From Acanthosepion esculentum (taxonomy: Eukaryota; Mollusca; Cephalopoda; Sepiida; Sepiidae): a stretch of DNA of 64,000 bases. The stretch lies in assembly GCA_964036315.1 (NCBI GenBank), contig OZ038498.1:12449350-12513349 (forward strand), read 5' to 3'. Positions within the stretch are counted from its first letter, which is position 1. Each line of letters opens with the position of its first letter. The position numbers and the translations under genes were made by a program. The notes beneath the pieces were generated by a model. It was given only the letters and a program-made list of their open reading frames with translations, ran no database searches and was not told the DNA's origin. Positions 43,257 through 55,390 of the stretch are shown here, one piece after another.

Positions 43257-43975
43257 TCTATTCGCTCAAACTGGCGCGAGGCACGGCGCATTTCAATAAA
43301 GCCCCTTTGCTGCCAGCTTCCTTCATAATTCTGGGGAATTCCCTTCTCCCACTCTCTCATATTATTACCTCTCACAAAATCTCCTCAGTAAGCGCGAGTG
43401 GCTTATCCCCCCCCCCACCTCCTGGTATGTCAACTCAACTTTCGACCAGGAGAAATCAACTCCAAATTCGTCGTTTACGAAAATGAAGTTTTCGCTTTAC
43501 ATCTTGCATTTTGAGCTGCGTAGAACGCATGTCAATCATCAGTGCCCTCTAAGTCTGGGTCACTTTTCCATTGTCCAAACTCTCGACAAGCCAATTCTAC
43601 GTGCCGTCTATACATGAATTAAATCGTCAATCCTTCCAACGGATTTTATACATTAACCCTACTTGTTCCAAAGTTTTTTCAATATATCGTTTCATTTAAA
43701 CATAAAAAAAAACTTTCTTATGTTTTATCAAAATTTTCTTCTGTTTTACCGCGCCAACGACAAATGGTATCACTAACCTACCTGAAAGGAAAGATGATTA
43801 TTGCGTAGATGTTATAAATGGACTTTGAGGAGCAAGTCGCTGTATCACAAGGTGTCATAAGCCTTTGCAATGTGTAAGACTCTTGCAGCCATCAAGCGCT
43901 TCATTTATTCTGTGGGGTGATGAGAGTGTCTACTTCAAAGAATAAATTTGAGAATCGTTCTTAAATGAAATTCAG
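43257..43975. other. Intergenic, no gene recognised
   Basis: Mixed composition, with a C-run near 43408-43416. No coding similarity or shared repeat seen. Confidence 0.4.
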
Positions 43976-43977
43976 AT

Positions 43978-45075
43978 CTACATTATTCATATTATTCGGA
44001 CTAATGTCCTCATCATTGTCGCAATAGTTATTACAACGATTTGGCCGTTGTATGCTTCGGCCTTCTTCAGATGGTTGGAATGTCGAACTGAACCCTTTGT
44101 TTCCCTCACTAGGGTAGACTGTTCTAGTTCCACGCCTTTATCCACTGTGCCATGTGTCCTTGAGGACATCTGTGTATGACACAGTGGATAAAGGCGTTAG
44201 TTAGATCCAGTGACAGGACCCAAAGAGTGTGAGTTCAATACGGTTAAGGCAGTGGAGAACTATCAGAGGGAAATTAACTGATAACTGACATCCATTAAAC
44301 ATGGCACGTGGAACTAGAACAGTCAACACCAGTGAGCGAAATAAAGGGTTCAGTTCGACATTTCAACCACCTGAAGAAGGCCGGAGCGTACAACGGCCAA
44401 AAAGTTATAATAAATATGGCGACAAAGATGAGGACAATAGTCCAAATAATGTAAATAGTGTACATAATACCTCATCACAGAAATATAGACTGATACTGAA
44501 AGGCCGAAACGTTGTAATAAATATTGCAACAAAGATGAGAACAATAGTCCGAATAATGTAAATAATGTTCATAATACCTCATCTCAGAAATATAGACAGA
44601 TACCGAAAGGCCAAAACGTTGTAATAAATATGCCGACAAAGATGAGGACAAAAGGCCGAAACGTTGTAACAAATATAGGGCACAAAGATGAGGACAATAG
44701 TCCGAATAATTTAAATAGTGTACATAATACCTCATCTCAGAAATATACACAGATACTGAAAGGCCGAAACGTTGTAATAAATATGGCGACGAAGATGAGA
44801 ACAATAGTCCGAATAATGTAAATAATGTACATAATACCTCATCTCAGAAATATAGACAGATACGGAAAGGCCAACACGTTGTAATAAATATGCCGACAAA
44901 GATGAGGACAATAGACCGAATAATGTAAATAATGTACATAATACCTCATCTCAGAAATATAGACGATACTGAAAGGCCGAAACATTGTAATAAATATGGC
45001 GACGAAGATGAGGACAATAGTTCTATTAATGTAAATAATGTACATAATACCTCATCTCAAAAATATAGACAAATT
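43978..45075. mobile_element. Head-to-head PLE terminal repeats with seven monomers
   Basis: The minus-orientation copy 43978-44165 and the plus-orientation copy 44175-45075 meet at their tRNA-like heads (A box region 44178-44194, B box GAGTTCAATAC near 44231). The plus copy has CTGAAGA at 44371-44377, stem II GGCCG/CGGCC, a mutated AAAAAG in place of GAAAC, then seven monomers averaging about 95 bp to 45065. The monomers resemble those at 18772-21535 but end ATACAGA and carry GCGACAAAGATGAGGACAATAG. Confidence 0.85.
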
Positions 45076-46560
45076 CAAATCTATTTACAACGAGAGCGAG
45101 AAATAGAAACTGGGAGTTTAACATAAAACTTTTCTAATTTCGCAGACTAATTATTTATGCAATGAATTCAATCCTGTTTGTACAAATATCAACTTAGTTA
45201 ATGAAGTAACTTCTGCTGTGGAACAATTACCATTAAGTATGGCAAAATTGGTCGTGTTGTGAGTTCGATCCACCCTACACAGTTTAACATATTGGCCTTG
45301 TACCCGATTAGTCAGTGGCGAAGAAATATGCAGTATAGTGATACTTATGAAACTAATATTGCAGGTTATTGCAAGTGAAACTGATCTGAATAAACTGATC
45401 TTGTGCCAGACTTGGTAAATATCTGACGATAAATTCTTTAGCTTTCGGCAACAATAAAAACAGTTAATATTACAATAAGCAAATGCCTTTCATGTTTCGG
45501 ATTATATATGGTCCGATGAATACATAATAATATAATCCCTTGGTAGAATCCATAATAATCTCTATTGAGGAGATTTTGGTATTAAGATATCATGAAACCA
45601 ATAAGGAAAACATTTTTTTTTATTAAATAACAACCGAGAAAATTCTGAAACGAAAGATCAGAGAGAAACAAATGTACCATCGTGAAATAAATAGTGAGGA
45701 ATTCTTGTTCTAAATCAACAGTAATTGAAAAAAGGCAATAAAGTATTTCTAGGAATAGTTTTGCAATAAGAACTATTCGTATAAAAATTTATAAACGTCA
45801 TTATCAATTTCACAATCGAAGAAACAATATTCAAAATGTCAAAATTCTACTCCGCAAAAGATTAAAATCTTGATTTATCGTGGAAGTATATAATTTTTAA
45901 CGTATAAAGAATGTCTTGATATAAGAGAGGAAAGTTTTAGTTTCAGCTTTTAAATGACGTTTTTGTATATTTCTTGGACGAAATCGATTACCTCATCCGT
46001 TTTCACGGATTACAACAGGAAGGATATTAATTAGTGTTTGCTGTTTCACGAACTTTTATTCGATTTTTATATTTTGAATGTCGATTTATTGAAAATTATT
46101 GTTTTTCTACTCAAGAAAATCCAATTAAACGTCCAAATACATTAGAAAGAAATTTATTCTTGCTACAAAGCTGAATCATTATTTTCTTCGCTTAAATATT
46201 AGAAAAAAAAGTATCAGAGCGTTGCACCTGATGACATGAACAGGTATGAAGAAAAGAATGGTATTTACTAAGCTTAGCTTACATTTGCCAAAAAGGACAA
46301 GTAGAAATGATCAAGCAAAGAGACTCGTTAACCATAACTAGTGGGAACATAGCAACCTCAAGATTTTGTAAACCGTGCTGCACGTTGGTTATGAGAATTC
46401 TTGTGGTTTACACTGACGAATAACTTTATCCAGTTCTGAAGCAATCGCGTTCCTTTTAACCGATTTGGAGTGTAAACTTCATATACTTTGTATTTTATTC
46501 ATTTGTTTAACTCCCTTTATTCAATTGATTTTTAGATCAATGGTTAGGGAAAGGGGTATG
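45076..46560. other. AT-rich intergenic DNA
   Basis: No gene. A lone B-box-like GAGTTCGATCC at about 45260-45270 lacks a convincing A box, so I do not call a tRNA or SINE. Confidence 0.4.
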
Positions 46561-46699
46561 AATGAATGACAAACAATATCGACTGCCATTACAGTCAACT
46601 CCATGAAGAGAGAGCCAATATCTTCTTCTCTTTTACGTGCCGTGTTCTTTCAGAACATATCATGGCCCTCCCCCTCCTCCTGTCGCTTGTAGCTCTTAA

Positions 46700-46990
46700 T
46701 AAGTGTTGTCTTTTTGTTATTTCTCACAGACCCTGTTCTAACATACACTTGCTGAAGCCCATTAAGTATGTCACGTGTTGTTTTCCCCTTTTCTCCTCTG
46801 TCTGTTCTGTGAGTATCAGATTTACCAAGCCTTCCTTTCTCGTTACGTGTTCCAGAAATTTCAACTGCTTCTTCCTAATGTTAATTATAAGTTTCCTCTT
46901 TGTTTCCATTCTCTCCAAAACCTTGTTGTTGCTCACGCGTTCGACAAATGGTATCCTCATCATCCTACTGTAGAACCACATTTTTCTTGC
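46700..46990 (-). pseudogene. LINE RT C-terminal fragment
   Basis: Minus-strand frame of 85 codons: MWFYSRMMRIPFVERVSNNK, VLERMETKRKLI, IRKKQLKFLEHVTRKEGLVN, LILTE...KRGKQHVTYLMGF. It is the same family as 15426-15960. Downstream (below 46724) homology fades. There is no catalytic region. Confidence 0.82.
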
Positions 46991-47289
46991 TTCTGCTGCA
47001 CTGATATAAATGGTAGAAAAGTTGGGTTCTTTACGTTTCTAAGCCCGAGTTCAAACGATAAAATCTAATGTCGTAGGTCTCTCAGGTGTCTAACAACTGC
47101 TCCCAAGACACCTTATATTGCGATTTCATACAAATACAAACCTCTTGTGAATCCTTCCATTTCAAATTTTTTTTATTAACTACGATCTTTTGGCGCGTCT
47201 GACTTCCTTCTGGACTAATTTTCGATCATCAAATATATCACCTCATTTAGAGATAGATCCAACGGTATATCACATCGATATCAATATGG

Positions 47290-47690
47290 TTACTAAACAT
47301 GGTGTACTTTAGCTCTCCGTCCATTTTTGTATTTGGGAATAAAACGACAAAATTGTCCAGACGAACTGCATTCTACAAGTTTCGCCAGTTCTAACCTTCA
47401 CGACTAAGACCCGACAAACTACGTAAAATAGAGCGAATCACCTATATTCCCTTCATGTCCCATTCGTGAAATGTAAGTTCCACTGGAAAAGATTCTTCCA
47501 ACGAACCGCTGTTTTGTGGAACCAATTCCCAAGAGGAGGCTTCCTTGACCACTACAATCTTAAACTGTTCAAGACTAGAGTTAACCGTTATCCTCCCCAT
47601 ATATCTGCATAATCTGTGTCTCTTACTCTGTAACCCTCCACCTTGAGTGGCTTTTAGGCCTTGTACAAGTTGAACATTATTGTAAAAATG
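47290..47690 (+). pseudogene. LINE 3' end fragment
   Basis: The plus-strand reading near 47485-47605 gives FQRTAVLWNQFPRGGFLDHY, then NLKLFKTRVNRYPPH and a stop, followed by a 3' UTR with CTCCACCTTGAGTGGCTTTT. This is the C-terminal RLWNSLPxxxFPxxYNLxxFKxRVNRYL motif of CR1/Jockey-like LINEs. It belongs to a different subfamily from 27770-28190. Confidence 0.7.
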
Positions 47691-47739
47691 TTATAGTGAG
47701 GCCATTCACAAACCCTAGCAAGAATTCCAGATTATTTAT

Positions 47740-49185
47740 TTATATATTTTTCGATTATATCCGATTATTTATCTATCCTTTGTTATTTGTATATTTATCT
47801 ATTCTTTTTTATTTGTTTATCTATCCTTTTTTATTTGGTTATCTATCCTTTGTTATTTATCTATCCTTTGTTATTTGTTTATCTATCCATTGTTCTTTAT
47901 CTATCTTTGTTATTTGTATATCTACCCTTTTTTATTTGGTTATCTATCCTTCGTTATTTGTTTATCTATCCTTTGTTATCTGTTCATTTATCTATCTTTT
48001 TTATCTTTTTTGTTTATCTATCGTTTGTTATTTGTTTATCTATCCTTATTTTATTTCTTTATTTATCCTTTGTTATTTATCTATACATTGTTATTTGTTT
48101 ATGTATCCTTTGTTATTTATTTGCTATTTGTTTATCTATCCTTTTTTATTTGTTAAATCTATCCTTTGTTATTTATCTATTCTTTGTTATTAGTTTATCT
48201 ATCCATTTTTTATTTATCTCTCTTTTGTTATTTATCTATCCTTTTTTATTTATCTATCCTTTGTTATTTATTTATCTATCCTTTGTTATTTGTTCATCTA
48301 TCTTTTTCATTTGTTTATCTATGCTTTGTTATTAATCTATCCTTTATTATTTGTTTATCTATCCATTTTTATTTATCTATCCTTTGTTATTTATCTATCC
48401 TTTGTTATTTGTTTATCTATCCTTTCTTTATTTGTTTATCTATCCTTTGTTATTTGTTTATCTATCCTTTTGTATTTGTTTATCTATCCTTGGTTATTTA
48501 TCTATCCTTTCTTTATTTGTTTATCTATCCTTTTGTATTTGTTTATCTATCCTTATTTTATTTCTTTATCTATCCTTTGTTATTTATCTATACTTTGTTA
48601 TTTGTTTATGTATCCTTTGTTATTTGTTTATCTATCCTTTTTTATTTGTTAAATCTATCCTTTGTTATTTATCTATCCTTTGTTATTAGTTTATCTATCC
48701 ATTTTTTATTTATCTCTCTTTTGTTATTTATCTATCCTTTTTTATTTATCTATCCTTTGTTATTTGTTTATCTATCTTTTTTATTTGTTTATCTATGCTT
48801 TGTTATTAATCTATCCTTTATTATTTGTTTATCTATCCATTTTTATTTATCTATCTTTTGTTATTTATCTATCCTTTGTTATTTGTTTATCTATTCTTTC
48901 TTTATTTGTTTATATATCCTTTGTTATTTATTTGTTATTTGATTATCTATCCTTTCTTTATTTGTTTATATATCCTTTGTTATTTTCTATCCTTTGTTAT
49001 TTGTTTATCTATCCTTTCTTTATTTGTCTATCTATCCTTTGTTATTTATCTATCTTTTGTTATTTGTTTATCTATCCTTGTTATCTGTTTATTTATCTAT
49101 CCTTTGTATTCTTTTGTTTATCTATCCTTTTTTATTTGTTTATCTATCCTTTTTTTATTTATTTATTTATCAATCTTTTTTTTAA
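47740..49185. repeat. 1.4-kb TTATCTATCCTTTGTTATTTG minisatellite
   Basis: About 70 units of 14-22 bp built from TATCTATCC, TTTGTTATT and TGTT. Blocks of several hundred bases repeat at higher order: 48054-48360 resembles 48554-48840. Six plus-strand frames of 60-258 codons (IYPLLFVYLS-like) are artefacts of a stop-free period. Confidence 0.94.
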
Positions 49186-49784
49186 CTACGTTCCTGTCAA
49201 GCGGTGATTTCATCTGTTATTCTTTCAATCAGCTATAAATCTTGCTTACAACATCCTAATGAAGGAATGTTATATCTTGCAACATTCGACACTGAAGCAC
49301 AAAAAGGAAGGCACAGTTGCAAACAATGGTATTTTATTTGAAGAAGAGGATAAGAGAAAAATAACCACATTCTAAGATGAAGACCGGATTATCAAAAAGA
49401 GATGGAATATTTCTACAAATTTCCCCGAAGAATGAAATAAGAATTATTCATTAAAACCAAACAATCATCGCCAAAAGGGAATAGTGAGATTGCTAAAATG
49501 ACAGCTGTCAAAGTTCCTTTCCAGGTTTGACTGCTTTCTGATAGATATTAATATGTATATCATTTAAATATTTTGCCGTTTTACTTTACACTGAAAAATA
49601 ATAAAATAAACAAAAAATACAAAACAGGAAGTGTTGAATAAATTGTTTGCATCTCCGGGTCGACCACTTATATTAATGAAAAAATGGAAAATCTGGATGA
49701 AGATTTTTTCTTCATTTATATATATCTGATCGTATTTAAGGACATCATTTTCGGGATCATAAGAACAAAGCGCTTGCAATAGAA
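49186..49784. other. Intergenic, no gene recognised
   Basis: AT-rich spacer between two minisatellites, with no similarity seen. Confidence 0.4.
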
Positions 49785-51852
49785 TTATAGAATAAAGTGT
49801 AGGTCTACGAATAGAATTATAGAATAATGTGTAGGTCTACCAATAGAATTATAGTAGAAAGTGTAGGTCTACCAAATGAATTATAGAATAAAGTGTAGGT
49901 CTACCATAAGAATTATAGAATAAAGCGTAGGTCTACCATAAGAATTATAGAATAAAGTGAAGATCTACAATAGAATTATAGAATAAAGTTAGGTCTACCA
50001 ATAGAATTATAGAATAAAGTGTAAGTCTACCAATAGAATTATAGTATAAAGTGTAGGTCTACCAAATGAATTATAGAATAAAGTGTAGGTCAACCAATTG
50101 AACTATAGAGTAAAGTGTAAGTCTACGAATAGAATTATAGCATAAAGTGCAGGTCTACCAATTGAATTATAGAATAAATCGTAGGTCTACCAATAGAATA
50201 ATAGAATCAAGTGTAGATCTAACAATAGAATTATAGTATAAAGTTAGTTCTACCAATAGAATTATAGAATAAAGTGTAGGTCTACCAATAGAATTACAGA
50301 ATAACGTGTACTTCTACCAATAGAATTATAGATTAAAGTGTATGTCTACCAATAGAATTATAAATTAAAGTGAGGGTCTACCAATAGAATCATAGAATAA
50401 AGTGTAGGTCTAATAATAGAATTACAGAATAAAGTGTAGGTCTACGAATAGAATTATAGAATCAAGTGTAGGTCTACCAACACAATTACAGAATAAAGTG
50501 TAGGTCTACCCACAGAATTATTGAAGATAGTGTAAGTCTACCAATAGAATTATAGAATAAAGTGTTGGTCTTTGAATACAATTGTAGAATAAAATGTAGG
50601 TCTACCAATAGAATAATAGAAAAGTGTAGTTCTACAAATACAACTATAGAATAATGTGTAGTTCTACCAATCGAATTATAGAATAAGGTGTGGGTCTAAC
50701 AGTAGAATTATAGAATAAAGTGTACGTCTACCAATAGAATTATGGAATAAAGTGTAAGTCTACCAATAGAATTATAGATAAAGTGTTGGTCTAACAGTAG
50801 AATTATAGAATAAATTATAGGTCTACCAATAGAATTATAAAATAAAGTATAGTTCTGCTAATAGAATTATAGAATAAAGAAAAGGTCTACCAATAGAATG
50901 ATAGAATAAAGTGTATGTCTACGAATAAAATTATAGAATAAAGTGTAGGTCTACGAGTAGAATTATAGAATAAAGTGTAGGTCTACGAGTAGAATTATAG
51001 AATAAAGTGTAGGTCTACCAATAGAATTATACAATAAAGTGTAGTTCAATCAATAGAATTATAGAATAATTTGTAGGTCTACGAATAAAAATATAGAATA
51101 AAGTTTAGGTCTACGATTGGAATTGTAGAATAAAGTGTTGTTCTAACAACAGAATTATACAATAAAGTGTATGTCTACCACCAAAATTATATAACAAAGT
51201 GTAGGTCTACCAATAGAATTATACAATAAAGTGTAGGTCTATCACTAAAATTATACAACAAAGTGTAGGCCTACCAATAGAATTATAGAATAAAGAATAG
51301 GTCTACGAATAGTATTATAGAATAAATGTTGGTCTACGAATAGAATTATAGAATGAAGTCTAGGTCTACCAATAGAATTATAGATTAAAGTGTAGGTCTA
51401 CCAATAGAATTATAGAATAAAATGTTGGTCTAGCAATAGAATTATAGTGGAAATTGTAGTTCTACCAACAGAATTATAGAATAATGTGTAGGTCTACCAA
51501 TAGAATTATAGGACAAAATGTAGGTCTACCAATAGAATTATCGAATAAAGTGTAGGTCTACCAATAGAATTATAGACTCAAGTGTCGGGCTACCAATAGA
51601 ATTATGCAATAATGTTTTAGTCTAACAACAGAATTATTGAAGAAATTGTAGGTCTACCAACAGAATTATAGAATAATGTGTAGGTCTACCAATAGAATTA
51701 TCGGATAAAATGTAGGTCTACCAATAGAATTATCGAATAAAGTGTAGGTCTACTAATAGAATTATAGAATAAAGTGTATGTCTGACAATAGAATTATAGA
51801 ATAACGTGTAGTTCTACCAATAGATTTATAGAATAAATTGTAGGTCTACCAG
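49785..51852. repeat. 32-bp minisatellite, about 65 copies
   Basis: The unit reads GTGTAGGTCTACCAATAGAA then TTATAGAATAAA, exactly 32 bp between successive GTGTAGGTCTACC starts. Units diverge by several substitutions each, with few indels. The run is uninterrupted by other sequence. There is no coding content, since stops occur in all frames. Confidence 0.95.
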
Positions 51853-52375
51853 CAATGTAATATGCGGTCTGAAAAACACAGGATTCCTTTTTAAGGTTTA
51901 TTTCAAAGAAATACGATTCCTTTCTAATCAGAGAGATTCGAAATCTGATAGATAGCGCAGTCACTACAAATATCTATGGAGTTCTTTTCTTTCAGAAAAG
52001 TAAATGCTCCTTATAATAGAAAGATGTGTTTTAAAATATACAGTCCAAAAACATGTGTATAAATATCTATTCATCTATATAAACGTTTATTTACTTCTTA
52101 GTATATAAACGATTCCAGACTTCAAAAGAGACGCGCAAAAGCAAAGGATGTTTATTCGCCAAAATCTGGTGTCAATTTTAAAATCACGGTTTTTTTTAGG
52201 GTTTATTGATTTTATTATTTCTTAGATTTGTTTATGAATATTATATGGAAATCAAAGGTAGCTTTATTAAAAACTTATTTAGTTTTTAAAGACATTTGTC
52301 TTACAATATGATTAAAAATTAATCTGCCCATCTGGAACTTCCTTTGAATCTTTAACAATTCCTTTGAATCTTTTG
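51853..52375. other. Intergenic, no gene recognised
   Basis: AT-rich, no similarity seen. Confidence 0.4.
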
Positions 52376-52377
52376 AG

Positions 52378-52640
52378 AATAAAGGAAGGAATTTAGAAAG
52401 GAGATGGAAATCGACATGCGAAAAGAAATTACCGCTGCACGATTCCCTCTTCCCCTTCCTCCGGCTGTGAAACCAAAAGAACAAAGGAAGTCAGGTTTGT
52501 TTATATTTGCTGGTGTTGAAGCAACTTTTTTTCGCCATCATGTTTGGATATATATTTCGTTGTGAGAAAACATTTTTTTTTCATAATTCTCTTGTAGATG
52601 AAATTATATCAATAGGATTTTCGTAGATGTTTTTTTTTTA
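52378..52640 (+). repeat. LTR-like repeat, copy 1
   Basis: Matches 54318-54560: GAAAAGAAATTA-CGCTGCACG, AAAGAACAAAGGAA, CAGGTTTGTTTATATTT, ATGTTTGGATATATATTTCG and AATTCTCTTGTAGATGA-ATT. It lies 230 bp left of the integrase fragment. Confidence 0.65.
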
Positions 52641-52870
52641 ATTCTAAAAATGAAGCAAAATGGTTTTGTCTAACACTATAAGAGAACTACCTGTAACTTT
52701 GGACGAAATTAAAGTACAATCCAAGAAGAATGATAAAGTTTTAACTTTGCTGAATGTCATAAAATGACATGGAAAGAAAAAAAATCAACCAAGTATTACT
52801 GAAAATAATAAAACATTTTTCATCTCTGATAATGTATATTATGAATAATCAAGAGTAGCCTCCCCTTGTT

Positions 52871-53270
52871 TTGTTTCTCTCCCCTTTGAGAGAGCTATAT
52901 CTGTTTACTGGTACTATAAAAGGACACTACACGCGAATCTTGTATTCTCAGTTGAATAAAGCTTTCTTAAAGCCTACACCTGCGTACTTCTGGCATTACA
53001 ATCTGCTTTTGTACGCAGGAAGAGTAGTAATGGCTGTTTCTTTGCAAAAAGGAATTTTAAAGCAGCAATTTCAATGTTTGACATGCGGGATGTCAATAAT
53101 GAAATCCCCTATGAGAAGCTGCGTATATTGGCCTAAAATGGCCCAGGAACTTCAAAATTTAGTTAAATCATGCTGAGGTTGTTTTCTAGCGACAAAATTA
53201 CCATATGCAAAATATCAACGTTGGCTTAATACTGACAAACCTTGGTCTTCGTTGTGGCGTAATCCAAGTG
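52871..53270 (+). pseudogene. Ty3/gypsy-type integrase N-terminal fragment
   Basis: A 101-codon frame gives VVMAVSLQKGILKQQFQ, then CLTCGMSIMKSPMRSCVYWP, KMAQELQNLVKSC and a stop. Past the stop the reading continues GCFLATKLPYAKYQ with NTDKPWS. This matches the H2C2 zinc-binding domain and the YWPxMxxxIxxxVxxCxxC block at the start of retroelement integrases. The His pair is lost (the usual HxGHxGxxK became LTCGMSIMK). The catalytic core is missing. It lies between LTR-like repeats. Confidence 0.7.
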
Positions 53271-53284
53271 TATCAAATTACTGG

Positions 53285-53410
53285 AGGGGGAGAGAACAGA
53301 AGATGAAGTTTGTTTTGACGTTAACGCATAGAATTTAAACTTTTCCATCTTCATTGATGCCCCGTTTTTTTTTTAGAGCGAAGGCAAATATCATTTCTTA
53401 ACAAGGGAGG
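53285..53410 (+). repeat. LTR-like repeat, 5' part, copy A
   Basis: GGGGGAGAGAACAGAAGATG, GACGTTAACGCATAGAATTT, CATTGATGC-CCGTTTTTT, AGAGCGAAGGCA-ATATCATT and TCTTAACAAGGGAGG recur at 54190-54332. Confidence 0.7.
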
Positions 53411-54189
53411 TAACTGTGGATTACTCCACATCCCCAATTTTAAAAAAATTCCTTTCAATATGAAATTCTATCAGGAGATCGACCATATTTGGTGTAGACT
53501 GAAGGGCTGGTGCGATTAGTAATAGGCTTTTCAATTTCAATTATTTGGCTTTTGTGTTGATCCCATGACCATTCAGCTGGATTCAGTTTCTCTGAATAAC
53601 TGACACCCGAAACATGTCTTGATTGACACTGCACTGCATTGGAAGGTTGTGGGTTGGTAACTTTTATTGATGATGGCTGTTCAGTCCTTCACCTCTCACC
53701 GTCTCTGGGGAAGCAGGTTTTACAAAGATTGCTGGTGAAGCTTTCGCTGTTTTATCCAACATAGACTGTTCTTCAGTTAGATTAGTGTTATAGTGAAAGA
53801 CACCTTGTCTAGATAATAGACTCTCCCACCTATTTTAAGTAGGAGTCAGTAGTAGTCGAGTACGAAAAAAAAGTAGTAGTCAGCGACCACAACGCGATTA
53901 CTCTGCGTAACACTTTATTACAAGTTCCTAACATTTCTGTACGTTTATCCTATTTAGGACGCATTTAGTCCGAATACAGTTTCTATTGTGGAAATAACTC
54001 CACAACAATTAGTGTGAACCTTACAATTTACAAATAAATAAATGACTTTATTTACCATTTCTTGTAAATATGTTTTAGTACACTTCTATATTCCAAGCCT
54101 TTTTCGTGGTTATGTTTTTTCTTCTTTCGGGCATTTGGCATAAGTTCTTCCTGGCACCATGTGACGTAATTTAAGTGACTTAAATGGCA
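53411..54189. other. Interior of the LTR-like cluster, unclassified
   Basis: No recognisable coding sequence. A CTGAATAACTGACACCCGAAAC stretch near 53593-53615 resembles the end of a hammerhead but lacks a stem II. Confidence 0.4.
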
Positions 54190-54560
54190 GGAGGGGAAAA
54201 GAAGAGAAAATGAAGTCTTTGACTGTTTTGACGTCCAAACTCGTTAACGCATAGAATTTAAATTGTTCGCCTCCTCATTGATGCTCCGTTTTTTAGAGCG
54301 AAGGCAGATATCATTTCTTAACAAGGGAGGAGAAAAGAAATTAATGCTGCACGCTTCCTCCTCCTCCTCCTCCTGCTGCTTCTGCTAAGACCCAAGAACA
54401 AAGGAAATCAGGTTTGTTTATATTTCTTGGTGTTATCATCTTTTGGGGGGCATGATGTTTGGATATATATTTCGTCCGGCTAAAACATTTTCTTTCCATA
54501 ATTCTCTTGTAGATGAGATTATATCAATAGGATTTTCGTTCTTCTTACTAGCAAGTTATG
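54190..54560 (+). repeat. LTR-like repeat, fuller copy
   Basis: Contains both the 5' part shared with 53285-53410 and the 3' part shared with 52378-52640. This shows that the two shorter copies are pieces of one repeat. A 68-codon frame at 54443 has no recognisable domain. Ends are not defined well enough to call TG...CA termini. Confidence 0.7.
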
Positions 54561-54823
54561 ACGATAGAATATTAAGAGAAACGGTAACCATTAGACAGAA
54601 GTTTGTGAAGAAACGAATTCATCAAGAGAAACGTTCTTTTTGTGTTTGAGAAGGCAAAAGATTCAGCCAAAAAATCGATTCTTTCTGTCTAACACAAAAT
54701 GGTCATCGAATGTATATTCTAAAAAATTATATTCGCTTACTTATGGACCTCAATTATGATTGTCTTTAATATTAATTACCGTTTCATCCAGGTAGAATAG
54801 TTTGTATTCAAATGTAAGTTATA

Positions 54824-55173
54824 CAGGGTGTCCATAAAGTTCGTGTGCAGTTTTTAAAAAATTATAGCTTTATTTGTATTTTAAAAATGTTATAAAGTTT
54901 AATGTACCTAGTTTTAAGTATAGCTAAAATAACTAATGTGATTTCAGGCATTACTGTAAATCAGTTGGCAAATGTTTTCGGTGAACTGCAAAATCGTATT
55001 ACCCTTTGTATTGCTAATGATGGAGGACATGTGGAAACTTAAATAAAATTTCAATAAAACCTTAAAAAATATAGATTTACTTCTTTCTAATACTTTTTAC
55101 AAATTATTTCTATCGCAAATACAAATAAAGTTATACATTTTTTAAAGTGCACGCGAAATTTATGGACACCCTG
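54824..55173 (+). mobile_element. Mariner-derived MITE (family 2, copy b)
   Basis: TA on both sides (54822-54823 and 55174-55175), ends CAGGGTGTCCATAAA and complement. The plus strand keeps codons for ITVNQLANVFGELQNRITLC and GGHVE followed by a stop (about 54943-55042), the last part of a transposase. Compared with 39035-39400, some internal bases are lost on the left. Confidence 0.9.
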
Positions 55174-55219
55174 TACAATGACTTTTGTAGATTATGTAAC
55201 AGATATTATAAAATATCTA

Positions 55220-55388
55220 TTGGGTTGGTGCATAATTATCAGTCGCATTTGTAAGCGAGTTATTTTCAGGTTATAAAAATGCGTGTCGATAATCATACTC
55301 ATTTAAAAATGTTACTGTTGAATTGATATGTTTCTTTTGTCATAATAAATGTTGTTTAAAAACGCCTGATAATTATGCACCAACCCAA
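55220..55388. mobile_element. Mariner-type MITE (family 1, copy b)
   Basis: 169 bp, TA-flanked (55218-55219 and 55389-55390), ends TTGGGTTGGTGCATAATTAT and complement. It shares GTGTCGATAATCATA with 709-933 in the reverse sense. There is no ORF. It lies 45 bp from the family 2 MITE. Confidence 0.88.
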
Positions 55389-55390
55389 TA

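Noticed and set aside
42624..43486. Long overlapping reading frames (200-267 codons) on both strands
   Set aside because: They are produced by the stop-free CGTCTC hexamer. Products are simple dipeptide repeats on both strands.
45250..45275. B-box-like GAGTTCGATCC
   Set aside because: No A box at a suitable distance and no tRNA-like pairing.
47696..49238. Several 90-258-codon plus-strand frames rich in I, Y, L and F that look like membrane proteins
   Set aside because: They follow the period of the TATCTATCC minisatellite in every phase. There is no domain and no non-repeat sequence.
49785..51852. Regular short repeats suggestive of a CRISPR array
   Set aside because: Units are contiguous 32-bp tandem copies without unique spacers, in eukaryotic DNA.
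53593..53620. CTGAATAACTGACACCCGAAAC as a hammerhead
   Set aside because: Core position 8 is wrong and the sequence between core and GAAA does not pair. No stem I was found.
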